This document shows, one piece after another, positions 1 through 4,967 of a DNA stretch of 9,072 bases (position 1 is the stretch's first letter; the number at the start of each line of letters is the position of its first letter). The position numbers and the translations under genes were made by a program. The stretch is taken from assembly GCA_003486705.1 (NCBI GenBank), contig DNGE01000101.1:1-9072 (forward strand), written 5' to 3'. This DNA is from Bacillota bacterium. Its GTDB lineage: Bacteria > Bacillota_I > Bacilli_A > MOL361 > Turicibacteraceae. The notes under the pieces were generated by a model that worked only from the letters and a program-made list of their open reading frames with translations, was not told the DNA's origin and searched no databases.

Positions 1-3
1 TTT

Positions 4-1404
4 TTACTCATCAAAGTCTGTATCAATTTCTAACTCAAAATAAAACTTTACACCATTATCCGTATTCATTACACCGTATTGACTTTCATGAAGATCTAGA
101 ATTTTACTTACAATTAATAACCCAAGTCCTGTTCCTCCACTATCACGGTTACGAGACTTTTCAATACGATAAAAAGGTTGCCAAATCTTTTGAAGCTCAT
201 CCTCTGGAATCCAAATTCCTGTGTTTTCAATTTCAAGTCTTGCTTTATCACCAACTCGGAATAAATCAATATGAATCTGTTGTTTTGGTGGTGTATAACG
301 AATAGCATTTGAATATAAATTCATCACTACTGTTACAATTTGTTCAGCATCCGCTTCAACATAAACATCTTCGAGCTTTACATGAACCGTTAAATCACGT
401 TCATTTGCTATATCTTCTAATTTTTTATGTAAATGTTCGACTAACATTTTTAAATTAAAGGAACTCATCTCTAACAAATCGGGTTGCTTTTCCATTTTCA
501 TATAACTTAACGTATCTTGAACAAGTGAACTCATACGATCGACTTCTTCTATAATCGATTCTAGTTGCACATCCACTTCTCCTTGCGTTAATGGTCTACT
601 TTTAATCCGATTAGCAATCCCTTTAATAATCGTTAAAGGTGTTTTTAATTCGTGAGAAATCGTTGCAAAGAAATTAGAACGCATTTGTTCAAATTCGCGC
701 TCATTTGCTATATCATCTTTTAAGCGCTCATTTGCAATTTGTAATTGTGATAACGTTGAATGTAAGTTATCACTCATAATATTAATATTTGTTGCTAGTT
801 CTTGAATCTCATCGTTTGAATGAATATCACATTTTTCACTAAAATCAATGTTAGCAATATGCGAGGTAACTCGCTTCATATGTAACAACGGTTTTGTAAT
901 TTGCTCCGTCAACCACACCGAGAAAAATAAAACTAATATCGCTAAAATAATAAAAATAAAAATATAATAGTTTGTAAACACGGTTAACATTTCACCAAGT
1001 ACTTGAAGCGAATACGTCATTTGGATAATAGACTCTTGTCCACCTGAAAAAGTTACACGCGTGTAATAATGAAAGACCGTTACATCATCTACCTTACTTG
1101 ATTCAAAAAAGATTTCATTGTCTGTTAATCGGTCTAAATTTAATTGTGTTGTCTGTGCACTATGAATTTTATATTGAATTAAATACTCATCTTGAATTGT
1201 ATTTAAATATTCAAAAAACTCAGAGGAGAAAAATTCATATTTTGGAACTTCTTCCTTTACTTCATACACGAGTTGATAAATTTGATTTTGCTTATAACTT
1301 GGGTAAGCAAATTCATAAAAATAATATTGGGCTGCGATGTCTAAACTAATTGTTGCAAAAAATAAACCAAATAATAATAAAAATATTTTTTTGGCTAGTT
1401 TCAC
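4..1404 (-). CDS. Membrane sensor histidine kinase (HAMP-HisKA-HATPase)
   Basis: Inner-membrane sensor kinase of 466 residues that should autophosphorylate on His and pass the phosphate to the regulator encoded just upstream. Membrane segments lie at about residues 5-25 and 146-166, enclosing an extracytoplasmic sensor region of about 120 residues with no recognised fold. A HAMP domain and coiled linker follow (about 165-240). The HisKA H-box is ATISHELKTPL with His251. The ATPase domain has the N-box NLYSNAIRYT (N362, N366), a variant G1 box NTGIWIP (394-400), the F-box FYRIEKS and the G2 box GGTGLGL (423-429). The start is GTG at 1404, only 2 bp after the regulator's stop; GAGGTG, inside the end of the regulator gene, gives a ribosome site about 8 nt away. 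The operon therefore looks translationally coupled. The stimulus is unknown, so no family symbol is given. Confidence 0.95.
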   Translation of the reverse strand: MKLAKKIFLLLFGLFFATISLDIAAQYYFYEFAYPSYKQNQIYQLVYEVKEEVPKYEFFSSEFFEYLNTIQDEYLIQYKIHSAQTTQLNLDRLTDNEIFFESSKVDDVTVFHYYTRVTFSGGQESIIQMTYSLQVLGEMLTVFTNYYIFIFIILAILVLFFSVWLTEQITKPLLHMKRVTSHIANIDFSEKCDIHSNDEIQELATNINIMSDNLHSTLSQLQIANERLKDDIANEREFEQMRSNFFATISHELKTPLTIIKGIANRIKSRPLTQGEVDVQLESIIEEVDRMSSLVQDTLSYMKMEKQPDLLEMSSFNLKMLVEHLHKKLEDIANERDLTVHVKLEDVYVEADAEQIVTVVMNLYSNAIRYTPPKQQIHIDLFRVGDKARLEIENTGIWIPEDELQKIWQPFYRIEKSRNRDSGGTGLGLLIVSKILDLHESQYGVMNTDNGVKFYFELEIDTDFDE

Positions 1405-1406
1405 AA

Positions 1407-2087
1407 TTAATTCACCTCAAATTTGTAACCCACCCCAAATACAGTGTGAATATATTTTGAGTACGCCCCTAATTTCTTTCTAATCTTTTTAATATGTGTA
1501 TCCACAACACGCGTATCTCCAAAATAGTCAATACCCCATACTGCATCTAAAATACGATCGCGATCAAGTGCAATGCGATGATTTTCAATTAAAAACACTA
1601 ATAAATCAAACTCTTTCGGTCTGTAATCAATTAATTCATTATCAATACGTACGGTGCGTGATAATTTATTAACAACTAATCCATCAAACGCTAACTCATA
1701 TGCCTCAACTTCATCATCTTCATTCGTTCTTGCCAATAATCGATTAATTTTAGCTAAAATAATCTGATTTTCAAACGGTTTAGTTAAATAATCATCAACC
1801 TTTAAATCATATCCTTTAATTTGATCCTCAACACTTGAACGAGCTGATAAAATCATTACAGGTACTTTTGAAACCGTACGAATTTCTTTTAACACACTAA
1901 ATCCATCTCGGCCCGGCATCATTAAATCAAGCAACACTAAATCAATTTGCTGAGAATGGAATAAGCGTAACGCTTCTTCGCCATCGCGAGCTTCAATGAC
2001 CTCATAATAATCACTTAATAAATCAGCTAAAATTTCTCTAATTTTTGTTTCGTCTTCTGCTACCAATACTTTATATTTTATACTCAT
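1407..2087 (-). CDS. OmpR/PhoB-family response regulator
   Basis: DNA-binding response regulator of 226 residues, partner of the kinase that follows it. The receiver domain (1-120) shows the acidic pair E11/D12, phospho-acceptor D54 in LLDLMMPG, S81 and K103 in LTKPF. The winged-helix output domain (about 130-225) has the typical RPKEFDLL start and the recognition helix around DTRVVDTHIKKIRKKLG. The frame is open a further 69 bp upstream to 2156, but I start at ATG 2087: the protein then begins MSIKYKVLVAEDE, as expected for the family, and GGAGAG sits about 10 nt upstream. A length of 226 is usual for the family. Upstream, TGTA-type direct repeats 11 bp apart (2150-2166) precede a TATGAT -10, so autoregulation is plausible. 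Confidence 0.95.
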   Translation of the reverse strand: MSIKYKVLVAEDETKIREILADLLSDYYEVIEARDGEEALRLFHSQQIDLVLLDLMMPGRDGFSVLKEIRTVSKVPVMILSARSSVEDQIKGYDLKVDDYLTKPFENQIILAKINRLLARTNEDDEVEAYELAFDGLVVNKLSRTVRIDNELIDYRPKEFDLLVFLIENHRIALDRDRILDAVWGIDYFGDTRVVDTHIKKIRKKLGAYSKYIHTVFGVGYKFEVN

Positions 2088-2130
2088 CCTAAACACTCTC
2101 CAGTTAAAGTAAATACTCTTCTTAAAATTT

Positions 2131-2166
2131 ATCATAAATGGATACATTTTGTACACATGAAATACA
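2131..2166 (-). promoter_or_regulatory. Putative promoter and direct-repeat operator of the two-component operon
   Basis: On the minus strand TATGAT (2131-2136) is a good -10 with no recognisable -35 at the usual distance. In its place lies a direct repeat TGTATT-N5-TGTACA (2150-2166), and a third TGTATC begins 9 bp further on. Direct repeats with an 11-bp period in place of a -35 are known for PhoB/OmpR-type activators, so this is a candidate site for the regulator itself. The assignment is inference. Confidence 0.35.
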
Positions 2167-2221
2167 TAGTTTTTTTTATTAATAGTATAGAGAACAACTT
2201 TTATTGAATAGAGGCTTACTT

Positions 2222-2476
2222 ATGAAATCACTTATTATCACAAGAAAATATCAATTCCTATTTTTTATATTTATTATTGGACTCTTTAGTAGCGGTACCC
2301 TTTATGTGACTAACCAGTTACTAGCACAAAAAAATACATGTAAAATTATTATTACCCAAAATGACCATCAACACATTAAAGAATTAAAACAAATCTACCC
2401 AGATTGCAAAATTATTCAAAAAGAAAATCTATATAAATACGATATGATTAATAAGCTCCTACATATTTTAAAATAA
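2222..2476 (+). CDS. Small membrane-anchored protein of unknown function
   Basis: Product of 84 residues, family not recognised. The start is ATG 2222, with GAGG about 7 nt upstream; an in-frame TTG at 2204 lacks such a site. A short basic N-terminus (ITRKY) precedes one hydrophobic segment (about residues 11-30). The remaining ~54 residues should face outside and carry two cysteines (C40 and C62) that could form a disulfide. The external part is polar and lysine-rich (HIKELKQIYPDCKIIQKE). There is no lipobox. It is transcribed divergently from the two-component operon across a 134-bp gap and ends at its own terminator. The position suggests a target or an accessory signal protein of that system, but this is inference. 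Confidence 0.7.
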   Translation: MKSLIITRKYQFLFFIFIIGLFSSGTLYVTNQLLAQKNTCKIIITQNDHQHIKELKQIYPDCKIIQKENLYKYDMINKLLHILK

Positions 2477-2493
2477 ACTTCTTTAAGCTAAAG

Positions 2494-2527
2494 AAAACAG
2501 TGCTCGAATATTCAAGCACTGTTTTTT
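2494..2527. terminator. Bidirectional rho-independent terminator
   Basis: An 11-bp stem (2494-2504 with 2515-2525, core CAGTGCT/AGCACTG) encloses a 10-nt loop. T residues follow on both strands. It lies between the convergent small membrane protein gene and the YdcC-like gene and can serve both. Confidence 0.85.
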
Positions 2528-2537
2528 CTATATTAAA

Positions 2538-3542
2538 TTATTTTTCATAAACTGGTGTCATTGATTGCGCAACAGAAATTAATTCTTCTTGATTCATTGT
2601 TTCAGACACAACAAAGAATTCTACACCACCATCAACCCAAGTAATAGACGTTTCACTAACAGCTGCCACCGTTCCATTAATTACGATTGGTGTTACTCCC
2701 ATTGATTCTAATACCATTAATTCAGTTGAATTAACAGGCTCTTGAATCATTGTAAAATCTTTTTCACCATCAAATTCAAATGTCATGATAACACGGTCAC
2801 CATTTTCAGTTTGCACCACTTGCTCATTTACTAATTTAGTTCCATCAGGTAAATTAGTTGGGTACACCGCACCTGTCATTAAGTTCATCACACCTTCACC
2901 CATGTTTGATTGTGAATATTCCATTGTTGGTTGTGTATTAAAATAATCATCAGCAAATTTTTCATCCCATTTAAATGATGAGAATTTCATTGAAATACGA
3001 GGTGTCCCTTCAGCATCCATTACTGATACTTCAGTTGGTGTTAATGTTTTTTTATCAAAAACAACTTTTTGAGTGACTAATTCACGATTTCCATGATAAT
3101 TAGCTGCTGTTTCAAATACATAAGCAGATTCTTCAGATGTAAATGTAGCTTCAGCATCATTTAAAATATCTTTTACTAATGATTGATATAAATAAACTTG
3201 AGAGCTAGATAACGGCCAATCACTTTGGAATTTAAACTGTTTGTTTAACGCTGGTGTTAAAACATAAACACCTTCATCATTTTTTAAGATAATTTGTTCA
3301 TTGTTAGTTGTTTCGTTTTTCAATGTTACTTTGTAGTAAGCTGGTTGTTGGTACGCTACTTCTACGTTATACTGATACATTTGTCCATTACTTTCAACTT
3401 CCATAACGCCTGTTAAATAGTAAGACTTGGCGTTATCTAAATTACTAGATAACTTGTCTACAACGTCTTGTTGTGACATTTCCCCGCATGCTGATAAAAA
3501 CACTGTGAACACTAATGCGAACATAACACATAATTTCTTCAT
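2538..3542 (-). CDS. ydcC: YdcC-like lipoprotein with LolA-type fold (sporulation-associated family)
   Basis: Predicted lipoprotein of 334 residues. A lipoprotein signal peptide (1-18) ends in the lipobox LSAC with lipidated C19. The rest resembles the LolA-like YdcC family of Bacillus, which is expressed in the mother cell during sporulation and is related to the germination lipoprotein GerS of Clostridioides. Recognisable stretches are ILKNDEGVYVLTPALNK (86-101), FQSDWPLSSSQVYLYQSL (105-122) and the VFDKKTLTPTEVSVMD region (161-176). Start ATG 3542 is chosen over an open extension to 3656 because it gives a proper signal peptide and has GAGGTGGAG just upstream. The neighbouring acpS supports the assignment, since acpS-ydcC adjacency is known in Bacillus. 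Here a small gene on the opposite strand lies between them. The function is probably envelope or spore-coat related; the ligand is unknown. Confidence 0.85.
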   Translation of the reverse strand: MKKLCVMFALVFTVFLSACGEMSQQDVVDKLSSNLDNAKSYYLTGVMEVESNGQMYQYNVEVAYQQPAYYKVTLKNETTNNEQIILKNDEGVYVLTPALNKQFKFQSDWPLSSSQVYLYQSLVKDILNDAEATFTSEESAYVFETAANYHGNRELVTQKVVFDKKTLTPTEVSVMDAEGTPRISMKFSSFKWDEKFADDYFNTQPTMEYSQSNMGEGVMNLMTGAVYPTNLPDGTKLVNEQVVQTENGDRVIMTFEFDGEKDFTMIQEPVNSTELMVLESMGVTPIVINGTVAAVSETSITWVDGGVEFFVVSETMNQEELISVAQSMTPVYEK

Positions 3543-3620
3543 CTTTCTCCACCTCTTTATTAGGATATTTTCAGTTAATATTATGAAGGCGTGGAAATAT
3601 TTATGCTTTATATGTATGAA

Positions 3621-3642
3621 ACAATATTCATATTGTAATAAT
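3621..3642. promoter_or_regulatory. Palindromic operator candidate with extended -10 in a divergent promoter region
   Basis: ACAATAT-TC-ATATTGT (3621-3636) is a perfect inverted repeat with a 2-nt centre. It sits between the divergent ydcC-like and DUF378 genes. On the plus strand it runs directly into TG-T-AATAAT (3634-3642), an extended -10 for the DUF378 gene. On the minus strand CATACATA (3611-3618), adjacent to it, resembles the -10 of the mother-cell sigma factor SigE, but no matching -35 is seen. The binding protein is unknown. Confidence 0.4.
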
Positions 3643-3674
3643 AAACTTAGATTCATATGAAAGGAAGTGATAAT

Positions 3675-3878
3675 ATGTCAATTGTACACCGTATTGCATT
3701 AGTCCTTGTTATCATTGGTGCCGTAAATTGGGGGCTTATAGGGTTTTTTGAATTTGACCTTGTTGCTTACTTATTTGGCGGACAAACAGCTGCATTATCT
3801 AGAATTATTTATGGTCTAGTCGGACTTGCAGGTCTTGTTAATATCGGATTATTATTTTCAGATGTTGATAAGCGTTAA
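3675..3878 (+). CDS. DUF378 (YuzA-type) small membrane protein
   Basis: Integral membrane protein of 67 residues with two hydrophobic helices (about 6-26 and 41-62). The hallmark GAVNWGLIGFF with the following FDLVAYLFG, plus SRIIYGLVGLAGL, matches the DUF378 family, whose function is not established. I start at ATG 3675 (MSIVHRIALV) because AAGGAAGTG lies at a good distance upstream; an in-frame ATG at 3657 overlaps that ribosome site. The gene sits between acpS and the YdcC-like gene on the opposite strand. It ends 6 bp before a long hairpin shared with acpS. Confidence 0.88.
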   Translation: MSIVHRIALVLVIIGAVNWGLIGFFEFDLVAYLFGGQTAALSRIIYGLVGLAGLVNIGLLFSDVDKR

Positions 3879-3884
3879 TAGACG

Positions 3885-3932
3885 TATATACGAAAACCAC
3901 CAAACTACACAGTTTGGTGGTTTTCGTATATA
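3885..3932. terminator. 22-bp perfect hairpin, bidirectional terminator overlapping the acpS 3' end
   Basis: Left arm 3885-3906 and right arm 3911-3932 are perfectly complementary with an ACAC loop. The stem core CCACCAAACT/AGTTTGGTGG is followed by TTTTCGTATA on either strand. The acpS stop codon (3905-3907) and its last codons lie inside the stem. It can terminate the convergent DUF378 and acpS transcripts. Confidence 0.8.
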
Positions 3933-4264
3933 ACAAAAGCTGTCGCATAGTTTTCACAATGTGAAATACTTAAATGAACCGTCTCAATTTTTGGGTGCGC
4001 TAAATAGGGTTTTCCCGCTTCAGTATTTAAAATAACATAATCGTGAAACGATGCCCCTAAACATAAATCCCCTAATGCTTTATATAAAGCTTCCTTTACT
4101 GCCCAACGTCCCGCTAAAAATTCTATTTTTCTTTTCTCACATTTAAACGTTTCATATATTACTTGTTCATCAGGGCTTAATAGTTTATGAACAAAACGAT
4201 CTAACTGTTTCATTTCTTTTATGCGATTTATTTCAATAATATCTGTTCCAATTCCATTAATCAT
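3905..4264 (-). CDS. acpS: Holo-[acyl-carrier-protein] synthase AcpS
   Basis: Cytosolic Mg-dependent transferase that moves 4'-phosphopantetheine from coenzyme A to a serine of acyl carrier protein, activating fatty acid synthesis. The 119 residues match the usual length. Visible motifs are GIGTDIIEI with D8, AGRWAVKEALYKAL with K57 and E58 (the metal ligands expected at these positions), and LSISHCENYATAF near the end. Start ATG 4264 has AAGGTG about 6 nt upstream; an in-frame GTG at 4273 overlaps that site and is less likely. The last codons and the TAG stop fall in the hairpin at 3885-3932. An extended -10 (TGG-TATAGT, minus strand, 4312-4320) probably drives it. Confidence 0.97.
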   Translation of the reverse strand: MINGIGTDIIEINRIKEMKQLDRFVHKLLSPDEQVIYETFKCEKRKIEFLAGRWAVKEALYKALGDLCLGASFHDYVILNTEAGKPYLAHPKIETVHLSISHCENYATAFVIYENHQTV

Positions 4265-4311
4265 CGTTATCACCTTAGACCTATTACTTTTCTCATTATC
4301 CGCTTATCTTT

Positions 4312-4340
4312 ACTATACCATAAATTTTATTTGTTTACAG
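4312..4340 (-). promoter_or_regulatory. acpS promoter, extended -10
   Basis: On the minus strand TATAGT (4312-4317) is preceded by TGG, an extended -10 motif. The weak -35 CTGTAA (4335-4340) is 17 bp away. The leader to acpS would be about 40 nt. Confidence 0.55.
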
Positions 4341-4451
4341 TGATCTGCGACATCCCTTCCTCATTTTAGCATGCCTAAATAAAGAAGGAGACACTTGCTT
4401 CATTAATTGGCGTATCACCCCATTATTTTTTCATCTCCTCACCAAATCCAA

Positions 4452-4480
4452 TTGACAAATAATGGTATATTGTGTAAATT
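4452..4480 (+). promoter_or_regulatory. Consensus-like sigma-A promoter upstream of the XRE gene
   Basis: A perfect -35 TTGACA (4452-4457), a 17-bp spacer and TAAATT (4475-4480). Initiation should fall near 4487, exactly where the candidate RNA stem begins. One arm of a 9-bp inverted repeat (4457-4465) lies in the spacer, a possible repressor contact. Confidence 0.65.
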
Positions 4481-4486
4481 AAAATT

Positions 4487-4603
4487 AGCGTTATCTTAAT
4501 GGGGAGGTAACTGTTGCAAAATATTTATATCACTTTGTTATAAGCTATCCTAATTTCTTACAAGATCATGCGAGGGTGGTAACTTAAGATACGCCCCCCC
4601 TAA
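4487..4603 (+). ncRNA. Candidate structured leader RNA ahead of the XRE regulator
   Basis: The predicted transcript begins with GCG-U-TATCTTAA (4488-4499), complementary to TTAAGATACGC (4584-4594): an 11-bp closing stem with one bulged U. The stem opens onto two similar purine-rich strands facing each other, GGGGAGGTAAC (4501-4511) and GAGGGTGGTAAC (4572-4583). Shorter inner helices are possible: TTGC/GCGA (4514-4517 with 4570-4573) and CTTTGT/ACAAG (4533-4538 with 4560-4564). A purine-rich internal loop inside a closed stem resembles riboswitch or protein-binding leader architecture. It matches no RNA class I can name. No terminator follows it, so it would be part of a ~180-nt 5' leader. Confidence 0.4.
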
Positions 4604-4640
4604 TATAATCTTTCACGTTTTGGGATATGTAACAAAAAAT

Positions 4641-4646
4641 TATACT
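4641..4646 (+). promoter_or_regulatory. Proximal -10 element of the XRE gene
   Basis: TATACT (4641-4646) would start transcription about 15 nt before the XRE ATG. The -35 region is poor (TTTTGG, 17 bp upstream). Very short leaders are common for controller-type XRE genes. Confidence 0.3.
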
Positions 4647-4668
4647 ATTTTAGCAATGGACAAATCGT

Positions 4669-4926
4669 ATGAAAACATTCAAAGAGCAGCTTTATCTTTT
4701 TGGCGAGCAAGTTCGTTATTATCGAGAAACTAGGGGCTATACTCAAGACGAACTCTCTCAAATTTCAGGATTACATCGGGCATACATTGGACAAGTTGAG
4801 CGTGGAGAGAAAAACTTATGTCTTAAAAATGTTTTTATCCTCTCAGAATGTCTTAATGTTGATCCTGGCAAATTATTTGCACCAGAGAAAACTGATTTTG
4901 AAAAATGTTATTATAAGGCTTTATAA
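4669..4926 (+). CDS. XRE-family transcriptional regulator (controller-protein type)
   Basis: DNA-binding regulator of 85 residues, essentially one helix-turn-helix domain. The order GEQVRYYRETRGYTQDELS (12-30) then SGLHRAYIGQVERGEKN (33-49) is characteristic of XRE/Cro-type domains. It is closest in style to restriction-modification controller proteins and SinR-like repressors (LxxNVFxLSExLNVDPGKLF, 52-70). No restriction or methylase gene is present here, so it is an orphan or a regulator of other genes. The ribosome site is poor (only TGGA about 8 nt before ATG 4669), in contrast to the strong sites of its neighbours. Two possible promoters precede it. It ends at a terminator shared with the convergent groEL. 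Confidence 0.9.
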   Translation: MKTFKEQLYLFGEQVRYYRETRGYTQDELSQISGLHRAYIGQVERGEKNLCLKNVFILSECLNVDPGKLFAPEKTDFEKCYYKAL

Positions 4927-4929
4927 CAA

Positions 4930-4964
4930 AAAAGACTGTTTCTAACTACTAGAAACAGTCTTTT
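4930..4964. terminator. Bidirectional terminator between the XRE gene and groEL
   Basis: A perfect 15-bp stem (4930-4944 with 4950-4964) has an ACTAC loop. It begins with A and ends with T tracts, so it works in both directions for these convergent genes. Confidence 0.9.
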
Positions 4965-4967
4965 ACA

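Larger units (their letters stand above)
4274..4668. other. 395-bp intergenic region between acpS and the XRE gene
   Basis: No supported gene. In order it holds the acpS promoter (4312-4340), an imperfect hairpin (4355-4388) with no T-tract, an inverted repeat CCATTATTT/AAATAATGG (4420-4428 and 4457-4465), a consensus-like plus-strand promoter (4452-4480), a candidate structured leader RNA (about 4487-4603), and a second -10 (4641-4646) close to the XRE start. GTAAC follows a GGG-containing stretch three times (ending at 4511, 4583 and 4633). A run of seven C at 4594-4600 is unusual in this AT-rich DNA. Confidence 0.7.

Noticed and set aside
1098..1349. Plus-strand frame of 83 codons within the kinase gene
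   Set aside because: Antisense to the sensor domain coding sequence, with no ribosome site and no domain.
2088..2156. N-terminal extension of the response regulator
   Set aside because: The extension lies across the promoter region, has no ribosome site, and does not fit the receiver-domain start.
3611..3642. A complete SigE sporulation promoter for ydcC
   Set aside because: Only the -10-like CATACATA is convincing; no -35 with the usual spacing was found, so it is not listed as a promoter.
3543..3656. N-terminal extension of the YdcC-like protein
   Set aside because: It would bury the signal peptide and lipobox, and the ribosome site is directly before 3542.
3427..3660. Plus-strand frame of 77 codons over the ydcC-like 5' end
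   Set aside because: Antisense to the signal peptide region and covers the divergent promoter region.
4501..4511. GGGGAGGTAAC as the start of a manganese (yybP-ykoY) riboswitch
   Set aside because: Only the GGGGAG stretch agrees; the rest of the conserved core and the gene context do not.
4571..4600. T-box-like AGGGTGGTA followed by a C-rich segment
   Set aside because: The conserved ACC after GGTGG is missing, the leader is too short for a T-box stem I, no T-tract follows, and the downstream gene is a regulator rather than an amino-acid gene.
4700..4945. Overlapping plus-strand frame inside the XRE gene
   Set aside because: Starts at a TTG without ribosome site, is out of frame with the clear helix-turn-helix, and runs into the terminator stem.
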